A stretch of 64,000 nt of DNA from assembly GCF_001693385.1 (NCBI RefSeq), contig NZ_CP016428.1, positions 4,712,001 to 4,776,000 of the forward strand, given 5' to 3'. The notes beneath the pieces are model-generated. The model did no database searches. It was not told the DNA's origin and was given only the letters and a program-made list of their open reading frames with translations. Shown one piece after another: positions 1 through 9,319 of this stretch. The position numbers were made by a program, and so were the translations under genes. The DNA is from Bradyrhizobium icense (lineage in GTDB: Bacteria; Pseudomonadota; Alphaproteobacteria; Rhizobiales; Xanthobacteraceae). The first letter of the stretch is position 1. Each line of letters opens with the position of its first letter.

Positions 1-1
1 C

Positions 2-1171
2 GACCATGGCGGCGACATCTTCGCGGCGATCCGGCAAAAGGACCTGATCGTCCATCACCCTTACGAATCCTTCGACGTCGTCGTGCAATTCCTGCAGCAG
101 GCGGCGCGCGATCCCGATGTCGTCGCCATCAAGCAGACGCTCTACCGCACCTCGAACAACTCACCGATCGTGCGCGCGCTGGCCGAGGCCGCGGAAGCCG
201 GCAAGTCGGTGACGGCGCTGATTGAGCTGAAGGCGCGGTTCGACGAGGAAGCCAACATCCGCTGGGCGCGCGACCTTGAACGCGCCGGCGTGCAGGTCGT
301 GTACGGCTTTCTCGAACTGAAGACGCACGCCAAGCTGTCCATGGTGGTGCGACGCGAGGGCGGTAACCTGACCACCTATGTGCATACCGGCACCGGCAAT
401 TATCATCCGGTCACCGCGCGCATCTATACGGACCTCTCCTATTTCACGTCGGACCCGATCATCGGCCGCGACGCGGCGCGGGTGTTCAACTACATCACCG
501 GCTATGCAGAGCCGAGCGACATCGAGCGGATGGCGGTGTCGCCGCTGACATTGCGCAAGCGCATCGTCGAACACATCAGAGGCGAGTCCAATCACGCCCG
601 GCACGGCAAGCCGGCAGCGATCTGGATGAAGATGAATTCGCTGGTCGATCCTGATGTCATCGACGCCCTGTACGAGGCTTCGCAGGCCGGTGTGTCGATC
701 GAACTGGTGGTGCGCGGCATCTGCTGCCTGCGGCCGGGCATTCCAGGACTTTCCGAGAACATCCGCGTCAAATCGATTATCGGCCGCTTCCTGGAGCACG
801 GCCGAATCTACTGCTTTGGCATGGGGCAAGGCCTGCCTGGCCCGAAGGCGGCTGTGTATATCTCGTCTGCCGACATGATGCCGCGAAACCTCGACCGGCG
901 CGTCGAAGTGCTCTGTCCATTGCAAAATCCCACGGTACATCAGCAGGTTCTCGAACAGATCATGGTCGCGAACCTGAAGGATACCGAGCAGAGCTGGCAA
1001 TTGTTGCCGGATGGGTCGTCAACGCGTATGAAGGCCGCGAAAGGCGAAGAGCCGTTCAACCTGCATAACTATTTCATGACGAATCCGAGCCTGTCTGGAC
1101 GTGGAAAGTCTCTCAAGGAATCTTCGCCGCGCCGCCTCACGCGCCGTACCGAGCGTCAGCAATCGTCATAA
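2..1171 (+). CDS. ppk1: Polyphosphate kinase 1, C-terminal part (5' end outside window)
   Basis: PPK1 reversibly transfers the terminal phosphate of ATP to polyphosphate. The reading frame is open from base 2, so about 389 C-terminal residues are visible and the start lies upstream. The frame contains HHPYESF and the catalytic motif LKTHAKL, whose His (bases 326-328) corresponds to the autophosphorylated His435 of the E. coli enzyme. A second family His sits in [10 protein letters not shown] (His codon 797-799). [16 protein letters not shown] is the family's C-terminal signature. TAA at 1169-1171 is 12 bases before ppx, so the two form the usual polyphosphate synthesis/degradation pair. Identity is certain; only the N-terminal domains are missing. 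Confidence 0.96.
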   Translation, partial: DHGGDIFAAIRQKDLIVHHPYESFDVVVQFLQQAARDPDVVAIKQTLYRTSNNSPIVRALAEAAEAGKSVTALIELKARFDEEANIRWARDLERAGVQVVYGFLELKTHAKLSMVVRREGGNLTTYVHTGTGNYHPVTARIYTDLSYFTSDPIIGRDAARVFNYITGYAEPSDIERMAVSPLTLRKRIVEHIRGESNHARHGKPAAIWMKMNSLVDPDVIDALYEASQAGVSIELVVRGICCLRPGIPGLSENIRVKSIIGRFLEHGRIYCFGMGQGLPGPKAAVYISSADMMPRNLDRRVEVLCPLQNPTVHQQVLEQIMVANLKDTEQSWQLLPDGSSTRMKAAKGEEPFNLHNYFMTNPSLSGRGKSLKESSPRRLTRRTERQQSS

Positions 1172-1183
1172 GGGAGCGCCGCT

Positions 1184-2686
1184 GTGAAGCGGCCGCGCAA
1201 GCGCGCTTCCAGCGTCGCCGTCATCGACATCGGTTCGAACTCTGTTCGTCTCGTCGTCTATGAGACGATGGCGCGCAGCCTCGTCACCATCTTCAACGAG
1301 AAGGCGCTGTGCGGGCTCGGCCGCGAGGTGCAGAGCACCGGCCTGTTGGCCGAGGACGCGGTTGGCAAGGCGCTGACGGCGCTACGGCGATTTCGCGCGC
1401 TGTGCCGCATCCAGCAGGTAGGCCGCGTCTTTGCTATCGCCACCGCCGCCTGCCGGGACGCCAAGAACGGTCCCGACTTCATCGCCAAGGCGGAGCGCAT
1501 CTGCGGCACGCCGATTCAGATCCTGTCCGGCCCACGCGAAGCAAAACTGTCCGCGCTCGGCGTCATCTCCGGCATCCACAATCCCGACGGCATCGTCGGC
1601 GATCTCGGCGGCGGTTCGCTCGAACTGATCGACGTGCAGAAGAACCGTGTCCACAGCGGTGTCACACTGCCGCTCGGAAGCCTGGCCCTGCAGGATCTCT
1701 CGGACAAATCCTTGAAGCGCGCCGAACGCATCGTTCGGGACGATCTGTCCGACGTCGCCCAGCTCAAGGCCGGCCATGGCCGCACCTTCTATGCGGTCGG
1801 CGGCACCTGGCGCGCGCTCGCGCGTATCCACATCATCCAGAGCGGCTATCCGCTGCGCGTGATGCACGGCTATTCGATACCTGCCGCCGAAGCGCTCGAT
1901 TTCGCCCGCCGCCTGCGCCGGCTGGCCGCGGCCAACATGCTCGCCGATATCGAAGTGGTTGCGGACGCCCGGCGTCCGCTCCTGACCTATGCGGCGCTGG
2001 TGCTCGAATACATCATCCGCGTCGGCCGGCCGAAGACGATCGTGTTCTCGACCTTCGGCGTGCGCGAAGGCCTGCTCTACGAGATGCTGCCGCCGCAGGA
2101 GCGCGCCAGGGACGGTTTTATTTGCGCCGCCCAAACCCTGAACGGGCTCCTGTCACGTTCCGCGCGCCACGCCGAAGAGCTTGTTGCCTGGACCGATCGT
2201 CTGGCGCGGGTGGTAAAGCTGCGCGAGACCGAGGAAGACCGCCGCCTGCGCCACGCTGCCTGCCTGCTTTCCGATATCGGCTGGCGGGTGCATCCCGACC
2301 ACCGCGGCGAGGAAACGCTGAGCCTGATCACCAACGGCAATTTCGGTTCGATCAGCCATCAAGGCCGCGCCTTTGTCGCGCTGTCGGTGTTCTATCGCTA
2401 CGCAGGTCTCAGCGAAGAGAACGAGCCGCCGGAGCGCGTCCGCGGACTGGTGCCGCCGGCAATGGATGAGCGCGCCCGCCTTCTTGGCGCGGCGTTCCGG
2501 GTCGCGCACCTGATATCGGCGGCGCGCACCGGCGTGCTGCCCGCGACGCATTTCCGCAATCAGGGCCGCAAGCTGATGCTGGTGTTCGAGCATCGCATGG
2601 TCGATCTCGTCGCCGACCGCGTCGGCAGCCGCTTCAAGCAACTGGCGAGGCTCGTCGGGCGCGCCGGTTCGATTGTGCGGAAGTAA
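1184..2686 (+). CDS. ppx: Exopolyphosphatase (Ppx/GppA family)
   Basis: Degrades polyphosphate from its ends and belongs to the ASKHA ATPase-fold Ppx/GppA phosphatases. The 500-residue protein starts at GTG 1184, with AGGGAG at 1171-1176 as ribosome binding site. Phosphate loop 1 is VIDIGSNSVRLVVY (residues 13-26), SGPREAK (around 115-121) carries the probable catalytic Glu, and GDLGGGSLEL (139-148) is phosphate loop 2. The C-terminal half is the helical HD-like domain seen in long Ppx proteins. It is probably cotranscribed with ppk1. A decayed second copy of its 3' end lies at 6229-6331, on the far side of the TRAP operon. Confidence 0.95.
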   Translation: MKRPRKRASSVAVIDIGSNSVRLVVYETMARSLVTIFNEKALCGLGREVQSTGLLAEDAVGKALTALRRFRALCRIQQVGRVFAIATAACRDAKNGPDFIAKAERICGTPIQILSGPREAKLSALGVISGIHNPDGIVGDLGGGSLELIDVQKNRVHSGVTLPLGSLALQDLSDKSLKRAERIVRDDLSDVAQLKAGHGRTFYAVGGTWRALARIHIIQSGYPLRVMHGYSIPAAEALDFARRLRRLAAANMLADIEVVADARRPLLTYAALVLEYIIRVGRPKTIVFSTFGVREGLLYEMLPPQERARDGFICAAQTLNGLLSRSARHAEELVAWTDRLARVVKLRETEEDRRLRHAACLLSDIGWRVHPDHRGEETLSLITNGNFGSISHQGRAFVALSVFYRYAGLSEENEPPERVRGLVPPAMDERARLLGAAFRVAHLISAARTGVLPATHFRNQGRKLMLVFEHRMVDLVADRVGSRFKQLARLVGRAGSIVRK

Positions 2687-2786
2687 GAAAGGCAGCGTTC
2701 ACAACACGCCTTCCGCTTATCGCCCTTCCGCCACAGCTTGCTTCTAGCTAGAGCGGCGGACCTCAACCAGCACGCAACAACGCCGG

Positions 2787-4211
2787 CTACTTCTTTTTTG
2801 GTATCAGCCAGTCTTCGTCCTCCAGGGACGGTGCCCGCCTCTGCTGTTCCAGGATTTTCTTGTACTCCTCGGGGATGACCTGACTGCGCGATGCCTCGTG
2901 CAGCGTCTCCGGAAACCAGGTCGCAATGCTGGGGAAAGCGATCATAAGCCCGACGCAGATCACCTGCAGGATCATGAACTGGAACATGCCGGCGTAGATC
3001 GTCGCGAGACTCCAGCCCCTGACCACCTGCCTGAGATAGTACGCTGACATGGCGACCGGCGGCGACAGAAAGGCGGTCTGCAGCACCACCGCAACCAGCG
3101 CTCCGAACCATATGAGGTCGATGCCCATTCCCTTCACGACGGGGTAGAAGATCGGCAGGAACACCAGGATGATGGCTGGCCACTCAAACGGCCAACCCAG
3201 CAGGAAAATGAGTAGGAGCACGACAATCAGCATGAGGCTAGGCGGCAACTCGAAGCCGAGCATCGTCTCGGTGATCCAGTTCGCTGAGCCGAGGCGAGCG
3301 AACACCGCACCGAAAATGTTCGACGTGACCGCCAGCAGCAGCACCATGCTCGACGTCGCCATTGTCGAGATCAGCGCTCGCTGCAGTCCGCTGAGCGAGA
3401 ACCTGCCATAGGCGATGGCCAGGATCAGCGCGCCGACGCTGCCGATGCCGGCGGCCTCCGTCGGCGTCGCAAGCCCCCCGATGATCGAGCCGAGCGTCGC
3501 CGTGATGAGCCCGAGCAGGGGCAGCGTGCCGATGATCACCTCGCGCGCAATGTGCCCCGCCGAGTGGATCCGCTCCTCCCTCGGCACCGGCGGCCCGAGT
3601 TTGGGGTTCATGAAGGCGCGGCCCATCAGGTAGCCGATGTAGGCGCCGGCCAGCAGGAAGCCCGGCCCAAGGGCTGCGGCATACAGATCGGCGACCGACA
3701 CCCCGAGCACCGGCCCCATTACGATCAGCATCACCGACGGGGGAATGAGAATGCCGAGCGTGCCGCCCGCCGTGATGGTGCCCGCTGACAGCTTGGCGTC
3801 ATAACCCGCCTTCATCATAACCGGCGAGGCCATGATGCCAAGAACGGTGACGGCTGCGCCAACGATGCCCGTCGCCATCGCGAACACGGTCGAAGTCAGG
3901 ATGACGACGAGGAAGAGCGCGCCGCGCACCGGCGCAAGCAGCATGCGGAACGCCGTAAAAAGGCGCTCCATGAGGCCCGCCTGCTCGGTGATGAAGCCCA
4001 TGAAGATGAACAGCGGCACGGCGGCCAGGAGTTCCTCCTTCATCAGGCCGATGGTCTGGAAGTAGGCCAGATCGAAGACCGTCGCGCCGATTCCCAAGTA
4101 GCCGAACGCAAATGCGAGAAACAGCAACGTGAACGAGATCGGCACGCCGATGAAGATCGCTCCGAGCAAGACCAGAAGCATGATGAGGCCGATGAGCGCT
4201 TCTGCGGTCAT
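2787..4211 (-). CDS. dctM: TRAP transporter large permease (DctM family, FcbT3-like)
   Basis: Membrane subunit of a tripartite ATP-independent periplasmic transporter that couples an ion gradient to uptake of an organic acid. The 474-residue protein has about a dozen hydrophobic segments. It shows typical DctM stretches such as TAGGTLGILIPPSVMLIV (around 145-165) and GLATPTEAAGIGSVGALI (around 245-262). It is longer than the common ~430-residue DctM and carries a charged cytoplasmic tail ending in DWLIPKKK, as in the mannitol/chloroaromatic (FcbT) branch. ATG at 4211 overlaps the dctQ stop by ATGA, implying translational coupling. Substrate unknown. Confidence 0.92.
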   Translation of the reverse strand: MTAEALIGLIMLLVLLGAIFIGVPISFTLLFLAFAFGYLGIGATVFDLAYFQTIGLMKEELLAAVPLFIFMGFITEQAGLMERLFTAFRMLLAPVRGALFLVVILTSTVFAMATGIVGAAVTVLGIMASPVMMKAGYDAKLSAGTITAGGTLGILIPPSVMLIVMGPVLGVSVADLYAAALGPGFLLAGAYIGYLMGRAFMNPKLGPPVPREERIHSAGHIAREVIIGTLPLLGLITATLGSIIGGLATPTEAAGIGSVGALILAIAYGRFSLSGLQRALISTMATSSMVLLLAVTSNIFGAVFARLGSANWITETMLGFELPPSLMLIVVLLLIFLLGWPFEWPAIILVFLPIFYPVVKGMGIDLIWFGALVAVVLQTAFLSPPVAMSAYYLRQVVRGWSLATIYAGMFQFMILQVICVGLMIAFPSIATWFPETLHEASRSQVIPEEYKKILEQQRRAPSLEDEDWLIPKKK

Positions 4212-4771
4212 ACCTCGACCTTCTCCTTATGCTCGAGTTCGACACCGGTGCGCATCATGTAGATGCTCTTGATCAACTCGGACACGCCCTGGACGAGCAG
4301 CAAGAAGCAGGCGAGCGGCACGACGAACTTGAACGGCCACAGGATTGGCCGCCAAGGTGTCTGGTCCGACATCTCGTTGATCTGAAAGGCGTAGTGAAAT
4401 TCGGTCCAGCTGATCAGCAACAGCATGATCAGGCTCGGGAAGAAGAAGACGATATAGGAGATCGTATCGATCCAGCCCTTCTTGCGGATGGAGAACTTCT
4501 CCCAGAAGAAGTCGGTGCGGATATGCGCGCCCTTGTGCAGCGCATAAGCGGCGCCGAGCATGAACAGCGAGCCGTAGAGCATGTAGGTTGCGTCGTAGGC
4601 CCATACAGTCGGCGCGTTGAACAAATAACGCGCTGTAACCTCGTAGGCGACGGCCAGAACAAGCGGCACCGACAGCCACGAGATGATCGTCCCGGTCCGG
4701 TCGGTGAAGCCGTCGATGATTCGGATCATGGCCAGCAGCGCCGGCGACTGCCTGTCTGTTGTCTCAGCCAT
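4208..4771 (-). CDS. dctQ: TRAP transporter small permease (DctQ family)
   Basis: Small four-helix membrane subunit of the TRAP transporter, partner of the DctM-type protein. The start was placed at ATG 4771 (MAETTDRQS) because the frame upstream of it reads as Arg-rich non-coding sequence. The resulting 187-residue product has the expected length and four hydrophobic segments (ISWLSVPLVLAVAYEV, MLYGSLFMLGAAYAL, IVFFFPSLIMLLLIS, FKFVVPLACFLLLVQGV). The family pattern HKGAHIRTDFF follows TM2. It overlaps dctM by four bases and is separated from dctP by about 100 bp that contain a strong stem-loop. Confidence 0.9.
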   Translation of the reverse strand: MAETTDRQSPALLAMIRIIDGFTDRTGTIISWLSVPLVLAVAYEVTARYLFNAPTVWAYDATYMLYGSLFMLGAAYALHKGAHIRTDFFWEKFSIRKKGWIDTISYIVFFFPSLIMLLLISWTEFHYAFQINEMSDQTPWRPILWPFKFVVPLACFLLLVQGVSELIKSIYMMRTGVELEHKEKVEV

Positions 4772-4837
4772 TCCTACCCGCCGATGGTTCGGTGCGACGC
4801 GCCTTGCGGCGCGGCGCAGGCCGGCTGCGCGTGAATG

Positions 4838-4862
4838 GAGGGCGGCCGAACCGGCCGCCCTC
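4838..4862 (-). promoter_or_regulatory. Intercistronic stem-loop between dctP and dctQ
   Basis: A perfect 11-bp inverted repeat (4838-4848 and 4852-4862) with a 3-base loop lies directly downstream of the dctP stop codon in the direction of transcription. No T-run follows, so it is more likely a partial terminator or 3' mRNA-stabilising structure than a full terminator. Such hairpins are common after binding-protein genes and would give dctP excess over the membrane subunits. That function is inferred from position only. Confidence 0.6.
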
Positions 4863-4872
4863 GGACGAAGCC

Positions 4873-5979
4873 CTATTTCTCGACGGGGAAGTAGTAGTTC
4901 GCCATGAAGGAGTATGGCGGGAAATAGGACCGCTTGTACGGCACCACGGCGCTGGCATAGGCCTTCTGCGAGTCGTGCACCTTCTTGAAGAACGGGTTCT
5001 TGGCGCTCTCGGCCGCCGCGATCTCGTCCCACTTCTTGATGAAGGTCAGCAGGATCTCGGTCGGCGTGCGCAGGATTTGTACGCCGTGTTTCTGCTGCAT
5101 CTCAATCAGCGCATCGGCGTTCTGGCGCTGCCACTTGGTCCACCAGACGAGGAATGTCTCATTGGCCGCCGACTTGATGATCTCCTGGTGCTGAGTGCTG
5201 AGCTCCTTCCACACATCGCCGTTGATCACGATTTCTCCGACCGTCACGTTCTCATGCAAACCGGGCGAATAGTGGTATTTCCAGACGTTGTGGAAGCCGA
5301 GCTGCATGTCCTCGATGCCGCCGACCCACTCCGCGCAATCGATCACGCCGCGCTGTGCGGAGGGAATGATTTCGCCGCCGGGCATGTTGACCACCGTGAA
5401 GCCGAGTGCCTGCCAGACTTCGCCGGCCATGCCGGTCTGGCGGCACTTCATGCCCTTCATGTCCTCGACCGTCTGGATCGGCTTCTTGAACCAACCGAAC
5501 GCCTGCGGCCCTGCAGGCAGGATGGGGAACACGACGACGTTGAGCTTGAGCTCTTTCTGATAGAACTCGTTGTAAAGGTCGAGGCCGCCGCCGTGATAGA
5601 ACCAGCCCATCACGTCCATATAGTCCATGCCGAAGGTGCCGCCGGGACCGCCGGTGAACAGAATCGCGGTCTTGTTCTTGCCGGTCCAGTAGCCGGCCCA
5701 CGCATGCGATCCGTCGAGCACCTTCTTGTGGGTCGCGTCCAGCACCTCGAAGGCGGGTACGACCTGGCCGGCGGGCATCGCTTCGATCTTCAAGCTGCCG
5801 TCCGATAGCTTGTTCACCCGCTCGGCGAAGTAGGTGAAGTTATCATAGAGCGTGAGCGACGCCGGCCATGAGGCCTGCATCTTCAGCACCTTCGTCTGCG
5901 CCACGACTGTAGTGGTGGATCCGACAAACGCCGATGCGATCAGGGCAACGGCGACTAGTCCCAGAAACAAGCGTTTCAT
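4873..5979 (-). CDS. dctP: TRAP transporter substrate-binding protein (DctP family, FcbT1-like)
   Basis: Periplasmic solute receptor of the TRAP system. The start at ATG 5979 gives MKRLFLGLVAVALIASAF, a clear signal peptide, preceded by GGGAGGAG; the open frame extends further upstream but without coding character. The 368-residue protein contains KCRQTGMAGEVWQALG, where the Arg is the expected carboxylate ligand, and EWVGGIEDMQLGFHNV, which resembles the mannitol/chloroaromatic (FcbT1) subgroup. It is first gene of a three-gene operon, transcribed away from the chemoreceptor gene. A carboxylate substrate is inferred; its identity cannot be read from sequence. Confidence 0.92.
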   Translation of the reverse strand: MKRLFLGLVAVALIASAFVGSTTTVVAQTKVLKMQASWPASLTLYDNFTYFAERVNKLSDGSLKIEAMPAGQVVPAFEVLDATHKKVLDGSHAWAGYWTGKNKTAILFTGGPGGTFGMDYMDVMGWFYHGGGLDLYNEFYQKELKLNVVVFPILPAGPQAFGWFKKPIQTVEDMKGMKCRQTGMAGEVWQALGFTVVNMPGGEIIPSAQRGVIDCAEWVGGIEDMQLGFHNVWKYHYSPGLHENVTVGEIVINGDVWKELSTQHQEIIKSAANETFLVWWTKWQRQNADALIEMQQKHGVQILRTPTEILLTFIKKWDEIAAAESAKNPFFKKVHDSQKAYASAVVPYKRSYFPPYSFMANYYFPVEK

Positions 5980-6546
5980 GAGCAATCTCCTCCCTTGGAC
6001 GACGTGACCTTGGCGATCGCTTTTCTTCGCTTCTTCTTCGTCGCCAAGCTTGAAACCACGTCTGCCACCATTCTGCCACCATCGCCTTAAGTTGTCATCT
6101 TGCTTTCTGGCCGCAGCAAGCGCCGGCATGCTACGCGACCTCCAGACGTGGAGGGGCCAAGTGTCTGCGCTGCAGCGAAGGGATCGATCTCGCCACACGC
6201 GGCGCCGCCCGCGCTATCGCGCAGTTCAAGCTGACGCTGGTGTTTGAGCATGATCGATCTCGTCGCGTCGGCAGCCGCTTCAAGCAACGGGCGCGGCCCG
6301 TCGCCGCGCCGGCTCGATCGTCCGAAGCTGAGGTCTTCATCTCTCGCCACACGCCGCCCCACCCTTGCCCGCGGCTGCAACTTCAAGGAAGTAACGAGTC
6401 CAAGCAAATATCAGAAACTGTCAAAATGGATTTAAAAACAGAGCCTTGGCACTGCAACTCGGCGCTCCGATTAGCGGCTTGGTAACGGCCGGCTGGTAGT
6501 AACAGAGAGGCCGTCATCAGGGGGCCGCCAGCCAGAAGGTATCCCC
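5980..6546. other. 567-bp intergenic region upstream of dctP and mcp
   Basis: Holds the divergent promoters of the TRAP operon and the chemoreceptor gene, and the ppx remnant annotated separately. The stretch 6001-6228 is low in coding character with no frame resembling a protein. 6332-6546 is more AT-rich (around 6400-6440) and is the likely promoter and leader of the chemoreceptor gene. No convincing operator was seen. Confidence 0.5.
6229..6331 (+). pseudogene. Decayed duplicate of the ppx 3' end
   Basis: About 100 bases align co-linearly with bases 2570-2685, the last ~38 codons of ppx. Both contain AAGCTGA(C/T)GCTGGTGTT, GATCGATCTCGTCG / GGTCGATCTCGTCG, and CGTCGGCAGCCGCTTCAAGC, and both end in a similar G/C-rich tail. 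This copy has lost two short segments (about 5 and 7 bases) and its stop codon is altered, so it cannot encode the ppx tail. It is on the same strand as ppx, hence the TRAP operon lies between two direct repeats. The alignment was done by eye. Confidence 0.75.
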
Positions 6547-8655
6547 ATGCATTCGAAGCGCGAGGCCCTTTCGGGCACGCTCACCGTCAAGACCACCCTC
6601 GCCGTCATCGTCGGGGTGCTCGCAGTACTGGTCCTCATCTCTTGCGCCATTGCCGGTGCAGATGCCTGGCGCAGCTACATTGCCGCCGTCCGCGTTGCCG
6701 AGGTGAACGCAAACGCCGATCAATTGCTCAAGGGACTGGAGAGCATTCAGCTCGAACGCGGCCAGACCAACACCGCACTGCAGGCGCCTGCCACAGCAAA
6801 CGCGGAAACGCGCGAAGTGATCCAGAAGCGCCGTTCGCAGGGCGATTCCGTCCTCGCCCCGGCACTCCAAAAGATTGCCGCCACCGCGACGCCGGAAGGC
6901 AAGAAGCTGATCGCCGAAGTCGAGCGGGCCTATGAACGCGTCAAGCAGCTCCGCCGCAGCGCCGATTCCGCCCTTCAGTCCGCGAAGGAACAGCGCGATG
7001 CCGAATTGCTGAAGGCCTGGTACCCGACTGTTTCGGACTTCCTGACCCGGATTCAATCGCTCTGGACCATAACCTCGCGCGAGATCAGCAGGGAAGACGC
7101 CAATGTCGGCGAGCTTACGATGGTCAAGCAGAGCGCGTTCCTGATGCGCGAATATGCCGGCCGCGAGCGCGCCGCTCATGCCGGCAACATCTCGGCCGGC
7201 CGCGCGCTGTCGGCCGACCAGCAGCGCGACATCGCCAACTGGCGGGGCCACGTGCAGTCGAACTGGCAGGCGATACGCGATCTAACCGGCGGTGCGGCGT
7301 CGCCGCTTGTCTCTGCAGTTGCCGTCGCGGAGCAAAACTTCCTCGGCAACTTCAAGGCTCAAACCGATACGGTCTACAAGGCAGGCATCGCGGGCGCCGG
7401 CTATCCGATGACGGTCCAGCAATGGTACGAAGTGTCCAACCCGGCGCTGGAATCCATCGTCAGGATCAAGGATGCTGCGGTCGAAGTCACCAACGTGCAT
7501 GCCGCAGCCAAGGCTGCAACGGCAAGGACGCAGCTCATCCTGGTCGCGCTCGTCACATTGCTCGGCACCGCCGTCGGCATTGTGTCGATCTGGGTGCTGT
7601 CCCGCCGCGTGATCCGCCCCTTGACCGCCATGACGGCCGCCATGCAGCGCCTTGCCGGCGGCGATCTGTCGATCGACGTTCCGGCGCTGGCGCGGGCCGA
7701 CGAGGTCGGCGAGATGGCGCGATCGGTCGCGGTGTTCCGCGACAATGCCGTCAGCGCGAACGCACTGGCTGCCGAACAGCGACCGGAACAGCAAAAGAAA
7801 GAGCAACGTCAACAGGTGATGGAGACGCTGACCTTAGGCTTCGACCAGAGCGCGACAAGCGTGCTTGATGCCGTCGCCGCATCGATCGTCGAAATGCGCG
7901 CCACTGCCGAAAGGATGGCAGCGGTCGCAACCGAAAATACCAACAAGGCCTCTGCCGTGGCGTCGGGCGCGCAGGAAACGTCGAGCAACGTGCAGACGGT
8001 GGCGACCGCCACGGAAGAATTGTCCGCTTCCGTCACCGAAATCAGCCGGCAGGTCAGCCAGTCGGCGATGATCGCGGCAAAGGCCGTGCAGGAAGCGCAA
8101 GGCACCAACGCCGAGATTCAGGGCCTCGCAGCCATGGCCCAGCGGATCGGCGACATCGTCAAACTGATCAACAACATCGCTTCGCAAACCAATCTGCTGG
8201 CGCTGAACGCCACCATTGAGGCGGCGCGTGCGGGCGAGAGCGGCAGGGGCTTTGCCGTCGTCGCGGCCGAAGTGAAGAGCCTCGCCGAGCAGACGTCGAA
8301 GGCCACCGAGGAGATCGCCTCCCAGATATCAGCGATCCAGGGAGCCACGCAGAAATCCGTCGTCTCGATCGAGGCGATCGGCAAAACCATCGGCGAAATC
8401 AGCGAGATCGCAACGACGATTGCCTCCGCCATCGAAGAGCAGGGCGCGGCGACCCAGGAGATCGCGCGCAATGTGCAGCAGGCCGCGGCCGGCACCCAGG
8501 AAGTGTCCGCCAATGTCGGCGGCGTCACCGAGGGCGCGGCAGCCACCGGCGCAGCGGCAAGCCAGGTCGAGACGGCCGCCGGCAACCTCTCGCAGCAGTC
8601 GCAACAATTGCGCGAGCAGGTCGACGCGTTTCTCAGCCAGGTGCGCGCGGCATAG
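6547..8655 (+). CDS. Methyl-accepting chemotaxis protein
   Basis: Transmembrane chemoreceptor of 702 residues. TM1 (about 15-37) is followed by a periplasmic ligand-binding region of ~280 residues whose early part reads [18 protein letters not shown], recalling all-helical NIT-like sensors. TM2 (about 322-345) leads to a HAMP domain ([20 protein letters not shown]). The signalling tip [20 protein letters not shown] is at about 549-568, with Ala/Glu/Gln-rich methylation helices on both sides. There is no C-terminal NWETF-type pentapeptide for CheR/CheB binding. It is not next to che genes. Ligand unknown; a nitrogen oxyanion is only a guess. Confidence 0.93.
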   Translation: MHSKREALSGTLTVKTTLAVIVGVLAVLVLISCAIAGADAWRSYIAAVRVAEVNANADQLLKGLESIQLERGQTNTALQAPATANAETREVIQKRRSQGDSVLAPALQKIAATATPEGKKLIAEVERAYERVKQLRRSADSALQSAKEQRDAELLKAWYPTVSDFLTRIQSLWTITSREISREDANVGELTMVKQSAFLMREYAGRERAAHAGNISAGRALSADQQRDIANWRGHVQSNWQAIRDLTGGAASPLVSAVAVAEQNFLGNFKAQTDTVYKAGIAGAGYPMTVQQWYEVSNPALESIVRIKDAAVEVTNVHAAAKAATARTQLILVALVTLLGTAVGIVSIWVLSRRVIRPLTAMTAAMQRLAGGDLSIDVPALARADEVGEMARSVAVFRDNAVSANALAAEQRPEQQKKEQRQQVMETLTLGFDQSATSVLDAVAASIVEMRATAERMAAVATENTNKASAVASGAQETSSNVQTVATATEELSASVTEISRQVSQSAMIAAKAVQEAQGTNAEIQGLAAMAQRIGDIVKLINNIASQTNLLALNATIEAARAGESGRGFAVVAAEVKSLAEQTSKATEEIASQISAIQGATQKSVVSIEAIGKTIGEISEIATTIASAIEEQGAATQEIARNVQQAAAGTQEVSANVGGVTEGAAATGAAASQVETAAGNLSQQSQQLREQVDAFLSQVRAA

Positions 8656-8660
8656 CCGGG

Positions 8661-9272
8661 CTAATTTGGTCGGGCGCTGCCTTCGTACATGAAGGTCATC
8701 GCTTTGGGTCCAGGCATGTAGCCGGTCTCTACCCGATCAATCCTGAAGCCTGCAGCTTCGATCATCGTGCTGATCGGTCGATTGAGGTGACAGCCGCCGC
8801 TGATGCATCGCCAGGCAGGCGTCAGCCAGTCCTGCCATCGCCTCACGTTCTTGTCCGGCGCCATGCCGTGCTCCACGAATAAAAGCTTGCCGGCAGGGCG
8901 AAGCACGCGACGCATTTCGGTGAGCGCCATGGCGGCATCCGGAATGCTGCACAAGGTCCAGGTGGTCACAACGGTATCGACGCTGCTGTCATCGAGCGGA
9001 ATAGCCTCCGCCGAAGCTTCGATGAAGTTGACCGGCGTCCCCGGATGCGGAGCTTCGCGGGCCATTGCGATGAGCTTCGGGGCCGGCTCGAGCGCCAGGA
9101 GGTCCGTTACCAGCGGCCGATAGAATGGCAAGTTACGGCCGGACCCAATCCCGATCTCGAGCACACGACCTTCGGCCGCGCCGATCACCCGCTCGCGATA
9201 CGGCCGAAGTTGCTTGTTGCGCATCGCAAGATCGCAAATCCTCGGCAGAATAATATCGTTGTAGAAGCCCAT
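8661..9272 (-). CDS. Class I SAM-dependent methyltransferase
   Basis: A 203-residue methyltransferase-11-like protein. The start at ATG 9272 (MGFYNDIILPRICD) was chosen because GAAGGGA lies about 8 bases upstream; an earlier in-frame ATG at 9326 would add 18 atypical residues. Motif I is VLEIGIGSGRN, motif II ends in LALEPAP, and the post-I acidic stretch and VLRPAGKLLFVEHG follow. It resembles small-molecule or UbiE-like methyltransferases with the FYN start. It follows the cytochrome gene on the same strand and faces the chemoreceptor gene, whose stop is 5 bp away. Substrate unknown. Confidence 0.85.
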   Translation of the reverse strand: MGFYNDIILPRICDLAMRNKQLRPYRERVIGAAEGRVLEIGIGSGRNLPFYRPLVTDLLALEPAPKLIAMAREAPHPGTPVNFIEASAEAIPLDDSSVDTVVTTWTLCSIPDAAMALTEMRRVLRPAGKLLFVEHGMAPDKNVRRWQDWLTPAWRCISGGCHLNRPISTMIEAAGFRIDRVETGYMPGPKAMTFMYEGSARPN

Positions 9273-9319
9273 GACCGGTTTCCCTTCGGGCGGCGTCGAC
9301 AGATTGGCTGTCTGACAAT

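Noticed and set aside
5980..6228. Possible further ppx homology upstream of 6229
   Set aside because: Only scattered matches; I could not extend the alignment convincingly.
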